NCBI GenBank assembly: GCA_032622095.1 | Contig: CP136062.1 | Coordinates: 151,398,875-151,462,874 of the forward strand | DNA length: 64,000 nt | Reading direction: 5' to 3' | Source of the DNA: Siphonodentalium dalli | Lineage: Eukaryota; Mollusca; Scaphopoda; Gadilida; Siphonodentaliidae | In this document: positions 48,101 through 60,100 of the stretch, one piece after another | How positions within the stretch are numbered: position 1 is the first letter of the stretch | Layout: each line of letters opens with the position of its first letter | The notes under the pieces: generated by a model | What the model was told of the DNA's origin: nothing | Databases searched by the model: none | What the model saw: the letters and a program-made list of their open reading frames with translations, nothing else | Made by a program: the position numbers and the translations under genes

Positions 48101-51100
48101 CTTTGGAAATTTGTTATACCCCTTTTAAAAAAAGGGGGGTATACTGTTTTTCACCCGTCTGTCCGTGCGTCCATCCATACGTCTGTCCGATGTCTGTTCA
48201 TGTCATAACTTGAACAGTAGTACTCGGATCTCTATGAAATTAGGTATGATGTTCACTACTATGAGGACATTAAATAGAGGGTTCCATCGTTTTGTTCGGA
48301 TTTTCTATTCTAGAGTGTTTCATCTTTGTTTATCTGGAAATGTTGGCATTTTGGTCTGTCTGGGGTCTGTTCATGTCGTAACTTCAACGGTTGTGCTGTG
48401 ATCTCAATGAAAATTGGTATGGATGTTCACTACTATGAGGACATTAAAAAGAGTGTTCCATCGTTTTGTTCGAATTTTCCATTCTAGACTTATACATCTT
48501 TGTTTATCTGGAAATATTGGCTTTTTGGTCCGTCTGGTGTCTGTTCATGTCGTAACTTCAACAGTTGTGCTGGGATCTCAATGAAATTTGGTACGGATGT
48601 TCACTACTATGAGGACATTCAATAGAGGGTTCCATTGTTCTGTTCCGCTTTTCCATTCTAGAGTTATTCATCTTTGTTTTTCTGGAAATGTTGGCTGTTT
48701 GGTCCATCCGACGTCTGTTCTGAGGTCATAACTTGAACAGTAATGCTCAGATCTCAATGAAATTTTGTATGGATGTTCACCACTATGAGGACATTTAATG
48801 GCACATTCAACTGTTTTGTTTTTTGTTTTATAGTTATTCATCTTTGTTTACATGAAAATGCTGATTTTTTGGGTCCATCTGTCTGAGTATAGCAAACATA
48901 AGTTATAGATATGCCCACATCAGGCGGTATGCGCTAAGAGGGTATGCACCGGACAACAGTCGATCTCTTGTTTTATATGTATGGATTGGAAATGCTTATA
49001 CGATATTGTCAGATATCTTTTGGTGCAATGGACTATGATTATCCTGCTTGAAATGAGACTTACCATTATCACTCTAATTCATATAATAGGCTATTTTGTA
49101 AAATTCAAGTGAGTCACATACATAATATACTACATGTAGTACAGAAACAATGTCTATTAAGTTAGTAATTTCTATTTATAGTACTAATCTCTATGTTAAT
49201 TTTTCATTTGGTATTATGATATCCCACCTGATAACCAGGTTGATTTGATCAAATTGTTAATGTTCCTGTACTGTATTCGATTGAAATACTGAAGTCTGAA
49301 GGCTGAATGATAACAAACCTGAACTCAAACTATTTGAAGTTTTCACAGATGAAAGCTAGATAAAGCCAAACATACTTTACAGTGCGGTATGATTCCAACT
49401 GTTAAACTTAAATCTTTTTGTAAACTTAAATTTCTTATGGCAATACATATAAATATATTAATGTTTTGCATCTTGTTATGATATGAATTGGGACCTAAAT
49501 TTTTTTTAAAAAGCGGAAACAAACGTCTTTTTTGTTTAGGCCTTAGTGCCCAGAAATTATCATTTTTATATCCGAACAAATCAACATAATTATATTTGGA
49601 ACCAAAACATTCGTTTCACGATCAGATCGGATGGCCACACCAGCGGAATGCATGGTATTCTGTGTGACCTTGGTTCTTCGTTGGAATGATGCTGGTTTAT
49701 GCAGTCTCGTTTTATTCATATATAAGTTCTGGTAATTGTCATTTTAAACTGAGGTAGAACACGCAGAAACCGAACTTTACCCACAACGCTGTTTTCTTGG
49801 TATTCATTATACAATGATCCGCACACCGCGGAGATATATGTTAAAATATCAAAGGAAGAGTGTATTATTTGCGTCAGAATGGGCGGGGGGTTGTGAGATT
49901 GTGACCCGTCGATCGATGATGTGATATTTGTTTTCCCAATCTATGTGTTATTCGCTTGGTTTGATATACTATTAATCATTAAATATGTGTGTTTATATTA
50001 TATACTTTTGAGCAACAATCAGAGACGTGGCGACCGGAGGGGTTTGGGGGTGTCTCACCCCCCCCCCCCAACTTTGGTAAAAATTTCCAACAGTTGGAAA
50101 TTTCATACCTGCCAAAGCATTAGTTGTAAATTTCACACCAACAATAGGTTGAACATGTTATTGTAGTTTGATTTTCAAACAATTTATGGGGGGGGGAATT
50201 AATTGTTTTTGGACCAATATTTGCATATTTTCCTATTTTTTGTCAAAATTTTGGATTGAAATGGTCATCAGTTGGAAATGTTCCAACCTTAGGGGGGTGA
50301 CAGGTTGGAAATTTCCAACACTTGGAAAGCTTGTGTCCTGGTCCCTTCCCGTGGTCAGTCAAAAACTGCTATAGTTAATTTAAGAAAACAATATTGTCAT
50401 ACATTTGGTCAACATTGTCATTGGAATTGTCATCAGTTGGAAATTTTCCAACCTAAGTGGGGTTTCAGGTTTGAAATTTCCAACTTTAGGAAGGCTTGAG
50501 GCTAGTCTAGATGCTAGGATTTTGCCATTTTCTTGTTCAGATTTCAAAATTTTCGCACACCGGGCCGAACCATGGTCGGCACGGTGTGTCATTGGCACTC
50601 CCCCGTTGCGAATACAAAACTGCTAATTAGTTTAACAAAATAATATTTTACTACATTTGGTAAATATGTGGACTGAAATGGTCATCAGTTGGAGAATTTT
50701 CCAACCTGGGAGATATGAGGTTTGAAATGTCCAACACTAGGAAAGCTTCAGTTGAGGCCAGTCTAAATGCTAGGAGTTGCGATTTTCTTGTATAGTTTTC
50801 AAAATGTTCTCATACCGGGCTGAACAACCATATAGTCAGTCCGGTGTGTCCTGGTCTCTTGTCCGTAGCCGTGTGCATTTGTCTGGAGTTAGACCACTAT
50901 AGATGTTAGGATTTATGCAATTTTTCAGGTTAAAATATCTGAATGTTCTCATACCGGGTATTTAGAACCATGGTTTATGAATATATAGGATATTAGTCCT
51001 GAACACTGAGGTTCAATGGGGTGCAAATGGAATGATGCAATACTTATGTGTTTGTCTGATTCTGATTCAAGGGGGTGTAGTTGGAATTTCCCAAGGTGGA

Positions 51101-54100
51101 CACCCCCCCCCCAACGGATACCCTCTAACCACGTCCCTGGCAACAATGAATAACTTGTTATTAATTTGCCCAGTCTCATGAGTTGTATATTTTCAACCAA
51201 GTTGAGATAATAGTATTTGTTTCCTTTTGTTGTAGTCGGGCATCGCCTCTCCTGATTATCCAGAACAGTTGTTGGTTGCGCTCGAACCGGAAGCTGCGTC
51301 AATTTTCTGCAGAAAGCTGCGCATGTACCAGCTCATCCCAGAACACGCCGAGAGAAGGCCGTTATCAGCGAGCACAGACTCAACGGGGCCTCTTGATTTA
51401 CACGCTGCCGTCGATAATTTGACGAAAGGTAAGACGTTTGCTCTGTATTATGGAACTGCGGAAGCATGGAATACGTACCATTATGATATTACCTTGTTGA
51501 CACTTTATTCTCCGTTGTGATTGTAATATATTCATGTTTTGTGACGAGTCCTGCAGTTTTATAGATTCTGATTATGTTGTTTCCCGCGATTATGGCAAAT
51601 ACGAATGTGGTTTAACAAATCATGCACAGTAGACGACCCCCCCCCCATTATTGCACCGTATATATTTATCATATTTTAAATTGTCAGCATGTGCTATGTT
51701 CCATTGCTGAGACACGATTATTGTATAATGTTACCTACTTTAAAGAGCATCACTTTTTCCACACTGTCACTAAGTCGCGATATTATAGCAAAACAGCACT
51801 TTAACAATATAGGAATTTGTTTCGCTTACACAACACCCTTTACCCAACAGAAGGGCCCTGTGCCAATGCATTCTCTTATATATGCGAGTCGACCATAGGT
51901 CGCCTCGCATATATAAGAGAATGCATTGGCTTAACACATTAAAAATTATAAAATTGTTAAAGAATATAAGAAAAAATGGTAAAAAAAAGATTTTTTTTAG
52001 GCCAATGCATTCTCTTATATATGCGAGGCGACCTATGGTCGACTCGCATATATAAGAGAATGCATTGGCACAGGGCATAACTGTAACTATCACAATGTGG
52101 TCAAGGAGCCGGTTCCAATGATATCCATATTTGTATGGTTCTATTGAGACAGACCGAAGATATTTTAGGCTGTTGAAGCTTTATTTGTCCGGTTTGTTGG
52201 GTAAAGGGTTAATCAAACCATTCAAAATAGTAAGCTTTAGAATAAAGGGTCATTTTTTGCAATATATACATTTTGGATAAATAGTATGAATAAATGAATA
52301 GTTATATGAAATTATCTAGAGGAACGACACTGCGCCAAATTATTTCCCGTCGTTCGGTAGTGAGGATGCAATTAGTTGTATACATGTACTAACATTTGTG
52401 GTTAATTTGGCCAAAATGACTGCACTCTCACAATGTCACTTCACATATAAAGTGGAAATGTATGACTATCAAACGTTTCTATGTTATATATACAAGAATG
52501 GACATCATGAATGCGATTGATGTTGAATGATAACTCCAGAGAAAAAGTAAAATACATTGATGTACTCATATTGTTTCTCCCTAAATTTTGTAATTGAACA
52601 CCGTGTTGCTTCAAGGCATGGCTTCATGTCCCTATATATACACTGGTAATTACAGGACAGAACGATTCAGCAGATGGTAAGGTATTTGAGGACTCTCTTC
52701 CTCAGAGTACCGTGGAGAACCTAATTAGAGGTTTGTTATCCCTGGATCTATATCTCGTGTCCCTGTAGTTCATGGTGAATGATACTTGCATGTGTATTAA
52801 CATAGCGGGTCTCGTGTCCGTATAGGTCATGGTTAATGGTACCTGCATGTGTATTAACATAGCGGGTCTCGTGTCCCGTAGGGTTATGGTTAATGGTACC
52901 TGCATGTATGTGTATTAACATAGCGGGTCTCGTGTCCGTAGGTCATGGTTAATGGTACCTGCATGTGTATTAACATAGCGGGTCTCGTGTCCGTATGTCA
53001 TGGTTAATGGTACCTGCATGTGTATTAACATAGCGGGTCTCGTGTCCCGTAGGGTTATGGTTAATGGTACCTGGATGTATGTGTATTAACATAGCGGATT
53101 GGCTAACACATGTTCTGGCATTAGCCTGTCGTTAGCGTCTTGTGTTTCACTAACATGTACGAAGTATGTTGGCTACTAACACCTAACATTTTAGTGGATG
53201 CGTCAGTAAGGTAGTAATTATTGAAAAAAATCGACAGTTAAGGTGTACAGTACATAAAGAGTGTGTGATAAGCCGATTAATATGATTCAACAGAAATCCT
53301 GGAAACTGACCAGGGTTAATTCACCAAGAGTTACCGCGAACCACTGAGAATCGCCGCAAAACAACAACTGCTTAGAATAATTTACGCCATTTCGATGTAT
53401 TATATAACAGCATCAACTAAATATTGATAATTATCTTATCTTGATTTGTCCAAACTTTTATTGACCGCAAAAATGGCAATTTGTGAAATTTGTAGACCTA
53501 TTTGTATGCAATGTGATGCGGTCGTATATTGTGAGGTTTGTATTGACTGCTACATGTATACCACCATGTTTATTACATCATAGCGCCCTCCTATCCTCGC
53601 TACTCAAGCTCTCGGTGTTGAGTGGGTCACCATAGCGCCCTCCTATCCTCGCCACTCAAGCTCTCGGTGTTGAGTGGGTCACCATAGCGCCCTCCTATCC
53701 TCGCTACTCAAGCTCTCGGTGTTGAGTGGGTCACAATAGCGCCCTCCTGTCCTCGCTACTCAGGCTCTCGATTTCGAGTGGGTCACCATGTTTATTACAT
53801 CATAGCGCCCTCCTTTCCTCGCTACTCAAGCTCTCGATGTCGAGTGGGTCACCATGTTTATTACATCATAGCGCCCTCCTATCCTCGCTACTCAAGCTCT
53901 CGGTGTTGAGTGGGTCACAATAGCGCCCTCCTATCCTCGCTACTCAGGCTCTCGATGTCGAGTGGGTCACCATGTTTATTACATCATAGCGCCCTCCTTT
54001 CCTCGCTACTCAAACTCTCGGTGTTGAGTGGGTCATCATAGCGCCCTCCTTTCCTCGCTACTCGGGCTCTCGGTGTTGAGTGGGTCACTCCGAATCACTC

Positions 54101-57100
54101 TCCCAAACATCGCCACGCAGTGTTGAATGTTTTGCTTATCACACACTCTTTACATACTGTATGTTTAATCATATGTACACTTATTATTTGGGGATTATAA
54201 CTAAAAGAACCAAATAACATCTTTTATCACATAATTTGCCCATAAAAGCAGTTTCATACTTATCTGTAAGACACACGTTTAATATTAGCGCGTGTGATGA
54301 CGTCACGCCGTTCTTTAAATGACTTGCGATTGCTGCAGTTTATGATTGTTGTTTTCGATGAATACTTCGCGTTGCTTCGCGTTTAATTGATCATGTGATA
54401 AAACTTAAAAAGGTATCTCACACTCGTTCTATTTTATATGTAATTTATCAACCTCGTCCATTAAATTCTATTTGAGCCTCGGTAAACCTCGGCTCAATTT
54501 GAATTCAGTGAACTCGGTTGATAAATTCCGTATAGAATAGAAACTCATGAGAGATCCTCTATAGATGAATGGATTTTTCCGCTAAGCTACAATTGCAAAA
54601 CGCTTTAAATTTTATATTTGGCTTCAGTTGATTCTGTCAGATTTTAATTTGGTACGCATGAACTCCTTACATGGTAGCATCCTACATTTAGTAATGACAA
54701 TGATGGAATGACACCTGGTTTGTTGAATTCACTAACTCACTCCCGCATGGTGTCTGTCTGCCTGTCTCATCTCATCCATCATGAAATTTTGCGCATCTCG
54801 GTAAAAGATAACACAATTGAGTGATATTTATTCGTCAGACCCAAACATTTTCATGACAATTTGGAATTGTGGCTTTCTGAATGTATAAATACCACTCTCA
54901 TTATAATGATTTGCTAAATTTGAATATGTTTTATTATTTAGTGGATTATATATGTCGTGTAATTTGCTTGATATAATTATACCCCCTTTAAAAAAAAAGG
55001 GGGGGGGGGGTATACTGTTTTGCACCTGTCCGTCCGTCCGTCCGTCCGTCCGTCCGTGCGTGCGTCCGTGAGTCCGTACGTCCGTCCGATGTCTGTTCGT
55101 GTCATAACTTGAACAGTAGTGCTCGGATCTCAATGAAATTAGTTATGGATGTTCACTATTATGAGGACATTAAATAGAGGGTTCCATCGTTTTGTTTGGA
55201 TTTTCCATTCTAGAGTTATTCATCTTTGTTTATCTTGAAATGTTGGCTTTTTGGTCCACCTGGTGTCTGTTCATGTCATAACCTGAACAGTAGTGCTCGG
55301 ATCTCAATGAAATTTTGTATGGATGTTCACTACTAGGAGGACATTCGATAGAGGGTTCCATCGTTTTGTTCGGATTTTCCATTCTAGAGTTATACATCTT
55401 TGTTCATCTGGAAATGTCGGCTTTTTGGTTCGTCTGGTGTCTGTTCATGTTGTAACTTCGACAGTTGTACTGGGATCTCAATGGGATTTGGTATGGATGT
55501 TCACTACTATGCGGACATTAAAAAGAGGGTTCCATCGTTTTGTTCCGCTTTTCCATTCTAGAGTTATTCATCTTTGTTCATCTGGAAATGTTGGCTTTTT
55601 GGTCCGTCTGGTGTCTGTTCATGTCGTAACTTCAACAGTTGTGCTGGGATCTCAATGGAATTTGGTATAGATGTTCACTGCTATGAGGACATTCAATAGG
55701 GAGTTCCATTGTTCTGTTCTGCTTTTCCATTCTAGAGTAATTCATCTTTGTTTATCTGGAAATGTTGGCTGTTTGATCCATCCGATGTCTGTTCAGCTCA
55801 TAACTTGAACAGTAATGCTCGGATCTCAATGAAATGTTTTATGGATGTTCACCACTATGATGACATTTAATGGCACATTCAAATGTTTGTTTTGGTTTGT
55901 TGTTCTATAGTTATTCATCTTTGTTTATATGAACATGCTGATTTCTGGGTCCATATGTCTGAGTATAGCCATCATAAGTTATAGATGTGCCCACACTAGG
56001 CGGTATGCCATGAGGGGGTATGCACCGGACGACAGTCCATCTCTTGTTAGCATTAAACTTGTTACGCGGCGTCCATGCAACATCCCTGTATTGTTATCCC
56101 CCGTCAAATTGAAAATTTGCGGGGGATATAGGAATGAGTTCCGTCCGTCTGTCCGTCCGTCCCAAATTTGTAAGAGTCATAACTTGAACAAGTGTCAACG
56201 GATTTCAAAGATTTGTGGTATATGAGTTCACCTGACCATTACCTAGAGTGAGTTCGCAAGCCAGATCCGGCCGGTTATTTTTACCAGAGTTATTGGACTT
56301 TGATTATTCTTTTTGTCGAATTTACCAAATAGCAAATAGACGACGTCACAGGGCTCATTTCCACAAATCTCAACGGATTTTAAAGATATTTGGTATATGA
56401 CTTTACCTGACCATTACCTAGAATGAGTTCGCAAGCCAGGTCCGGCCGGATATTTTTACCGGAGTTATTGGACTTTGTTTATTATTTTTGTCGAATTTAC
56501 CAAATATCAAATAGACGACGTCACAGGGCTCATTTCCACAAATGTCAATAGATTTCAAAGATTTTTGGTATATGAGTTCACATGACTAGTATCTAGAACG
56601 AGTTTGCAAACCAGGTCCGGCCGGATATTTTCAGCAGAGTTATTGGACTTTGTTTATTTTTGTGTGTGCAAATGGACGACGTCACAGGGATCATTTCCAC
56701 AAATATCAACGGATTTCAAAGATTTTTGGTATATGAGTTCACATGACCAGTATCTAAAACGAGTTCGCAAACCAGGAACGGCCGGATATTTTCAGCAGAG
56801 TTATTGGACTTTGTTTATTATTTTTAGTGCAAATGGACAACGTCACATGACTAATTCCCACAAATGTCAGTCCTAAAATGAGTTCGCAAGCCAGGCTTTT
56901 TGACAAAATCCCACCTCTTGTTGAGAATGCACTTCCCCAACTGCACATTTCGGCGGGGGATACCGCCGTCTGCGACTGCTTGTTTATATAGAAGCAACGC
57001 TAGTTAAACTTCTGGAATATGCTCGAAAAAACTAATTTGGATTGGTTACTGGGTTGGTTGGTTGGTAATTATAATTGGATGCGAATGCAGCGTCACTTCT

Positions 57101-60100
57101 GTCGTGATGCCAAATCACGGCGTTGTCATTTTTATGGGAGGAAAAATCACACGGAAGATTAATTTAACTATGGAACAACGACGTTTCGCGCAGAAACAAC
57201 TTACCCCAACAAACATCTGGTAAATATCCCTGCGACCACACATGTAGACTAAACTCAAGAGAGACAAATCCACCCATTTGTGTGGCAACTCATTCCCCTC
57301 TCGGTGCATGGAGCTATTACTGTTTCCATCTTGTGTAGCAACTTTCCCCTTTTGGTATATACGGGTACTTTCATGCCCCCTGTAGGGTGGCAAGATATTT
57401 AACCGTTTTGGGTTGGCAATTCTACGACATTCAAGTGGTGGATTCTCAACTTTAGCCTTTAGGGGTTGTATTCAAGTAATTTTAACCCACTGTGGTTGGT
57501 TCCACAACTAGCTGGTCGGTTATTCCTAACACCCTTGGTTGGTAACATTAAAGGCCCACTCAATTTTCACATTATATACAACATATTCCATAGTATATAA
57601 CATTTTACCCCAGAATATCATTATTCCCCTTCCATTGAGAATAATAGACTGGCATTATTTTGTTGGGATTCCGATATCTGATTTTGGTCGGGATGTCTCG
57701 AAACACCACCGCAATCCCGTCGGAGTCGGAAATCCCCAATACTCCCGACCAAATATCCAATGAGATTTAAGCGGAATCCCAACCGAATTCCCGGGATATG
57801 TTCTACGGATTATAGTTACTGAAACTCGGTGGACATCGGAAGTAGACAAGAAAAGTCGCACATGCGCTATATCAACTTGAGCATACGCGATCTCTAAACT
57901 TCGTCTGTATGCGTCTGGACGGAGTACAACACTAAATAGTCTAGCTTGTATGGTGATTTGACAAGGTCTGCATGATTCGGTCTCTTCGGTGACGTAACTT
58001 GGTTCTATCACTCTACGAATGGTTCGTCCTTATACGAGGATCGTTGCATACAGATCAAAGTTTTAGACCCCCCCCCCCCCCACCCATTGCAGTGCACATA
58101 CAACACAACACATTTTAATTCAATTACATTCAAAGTTTCCAATTCCAACACAAGGGTGTTTGTTACGTGACTATTCAAAAGTTATCTGGAAACGAACAAT
58201 GTCCAGTTCCATCATGTCCGAAACTGAATACTAAAACGGAGCTATATATAAAGCCACTGTCCATGATGTTGAATTTTGTGTTCTGCATGGGGCGAACATG
58301 GCATCCATGCAGGCATGCTGAACAGTTGGTACCCACTACTTCAGAACGAGCAGTTCCAAATGATCACAAAGACAAATTGATTGTATAGGATGCGATAATT
58401 AGTGAATGTCCTTAACTTTAAGCATATTTTAATGTATATGAAGATAATATTTACAAATACAAATGGATTGAGGCTCAAGATTTTACATCGTACATGGAAC
58501 CTCTATCCTGCTTATATGGAGCCTCGCTCCTGACCTATCATCTGAACATACCCCTACTCTTCCAGGTTCTCGGTATATGGTAGTAGATTGTGGCGGATGT
58601 ACAGTTGATATATACTCTTCCAGGTTCTCGGTATATGGTAGTAGATTGTGGCGGTGGGACAGTTGATATAACAGTACACGAGCTGGACGATGCCGGGAAG
58701 ATGACGGAGTTGTACAAAGCAACTGGTGGACCATATGGGTCGATAGGTATGATAATTATTACACCCCTGGTCACGCGGTCCTCCATGCTAATGTGTTATG
58801 ATACTGGTTGGTCTTGCTATGATGCTGTAGGAAAACCGATGCTGTTAACAAAAAGTACCGTTATATTCTTCAATTTGTCTTTTTCGCGGTGTTCCGATAA
58901 TCTGAACATATCAAGGAAAAGCCATGATGTGAATCAAAATTTCTTCAACTGTACGCGAAATATTGAAACACAATATATAGTTGTATCAGTTGTTGCAAAT
59001 CGACTATAATCAAGGTGGTTATTAACATCGTTTTGCAAACACCAGCGCAGCCATTGTTGCATGTTTCAAAAATAAATATGTTCTTGAATGTTTCATACAG
59101 ACACTGGATTTTTCTAAAATCTCTCGGATTAGCCAAACACCTGGAACATGAAAACTTTAGATAAAAATAACGGTACTTTTTCGTAACGGTATCAGTTTGT
59201 CCTATCGTTACCATAGCAAGACTCACCAACATAATAGCAGACTAACATGACCACTTGACCAGGTGTGTGATATCTATATTGCAGCAGCCAAGAATCTTGC
59301 CCGAAACCATTAAGATACCTGCGAAATTTCGACATGAACTTTAGACATTTGATTAAATGTTGTTATATATATAGACAGAAAGAAGGTATTACCGTTTTGT
59401 CAAAACTAAAGAAGATTACATACATGTGTCACGTTCGACATATCACTGTTGACCACTAGGTTGATATATTTGCTGATCGGGTTTCCCTTTGCATTAATTG
59501 TCTGTAGGTCGGCACACGTAACGGATAATCCTCCTTAGACATTTTACCATTGGAAAATTTGGCAAGCGGCAGCGCGAACCCTGCTCATTGACGCTGTTGT
59601 GGTTACACGACATTGAATGTGTGTTCTCTTCCATTTCAGGGGTTGATTTCGAGTTCGAGAAACTACTGTGCTCGATTTTCGGAAATGAGTTTATCGAGAA
59701 GTACAAAGTGGAGAAGCCAGCTGGGTGGTTAGATCTTATGATAGCATTCGAATCGAGAAAACAGTCGGCGAGTCCCCACAAAAAGAGTCCATTAAACGTA
59801 TCACTTCCGTTCTCGTTCATCAACCATTACAAGAATGTCAAGGTATATGTTCATTTTCTGGAAGTTTATTATATTCCAAGCATGGGCAAACTTTCACAGA
59901 ATCCGAACTATTCCTCTACAGTAGGAAATTGTTTTTTCGTTTAGTATTTATATTATCAATACCATGTTTGCATACAATTTTGGTGCGTTGTCAAAATTTA
60001 CTAGAAAACTTGCAGTCAATTTTGGTGCGTTACTGCAGGTTACTGCAAGAGGATGTCGGAATCTATTTTGAAATATAGCATACTTATCAACTATTTTTGG

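Larger units (their letters stand above)
47148..51235 (+). other. Intron 4 of the HSPA12-like gene
   Basis: Donor GTAACT, acceptor TTTTGTTGTAG. It holds a GTT run and MITE end (47203-47284), a tandem-core element (48112-48974) and an hAT MITE (50020-51139). 47285-48111 and 48975-50019 show no features beyond short homopolymers and a C run near 47964. Confidence 0.8.
52731..58623 (+). other. Intron 6 of the HSPA12-like gene
   Basis: This 5.9 kb intron holds two tandem arrays, the inverted GAGATCCTC repeat, two tandem-core elements and, at its end, a duplicated copy of the exon 7 border (58555-58612). 53098-53561, 54565-54974 and 56992-58554 show nothing else beyond a C run near 58065. An additional small exon inside cannot be excluded, since exons 5 to 7 code the variable loop. 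Confidence 0.7.

Noticed and set aside
58566-58623. Exon 7 starting at the first acceptor copy
   Set aside because: It would read GGCGGATGT instead of the GGGT motif and shift into a stop. The second copy gives the conserved frame, so it is the coding choice.
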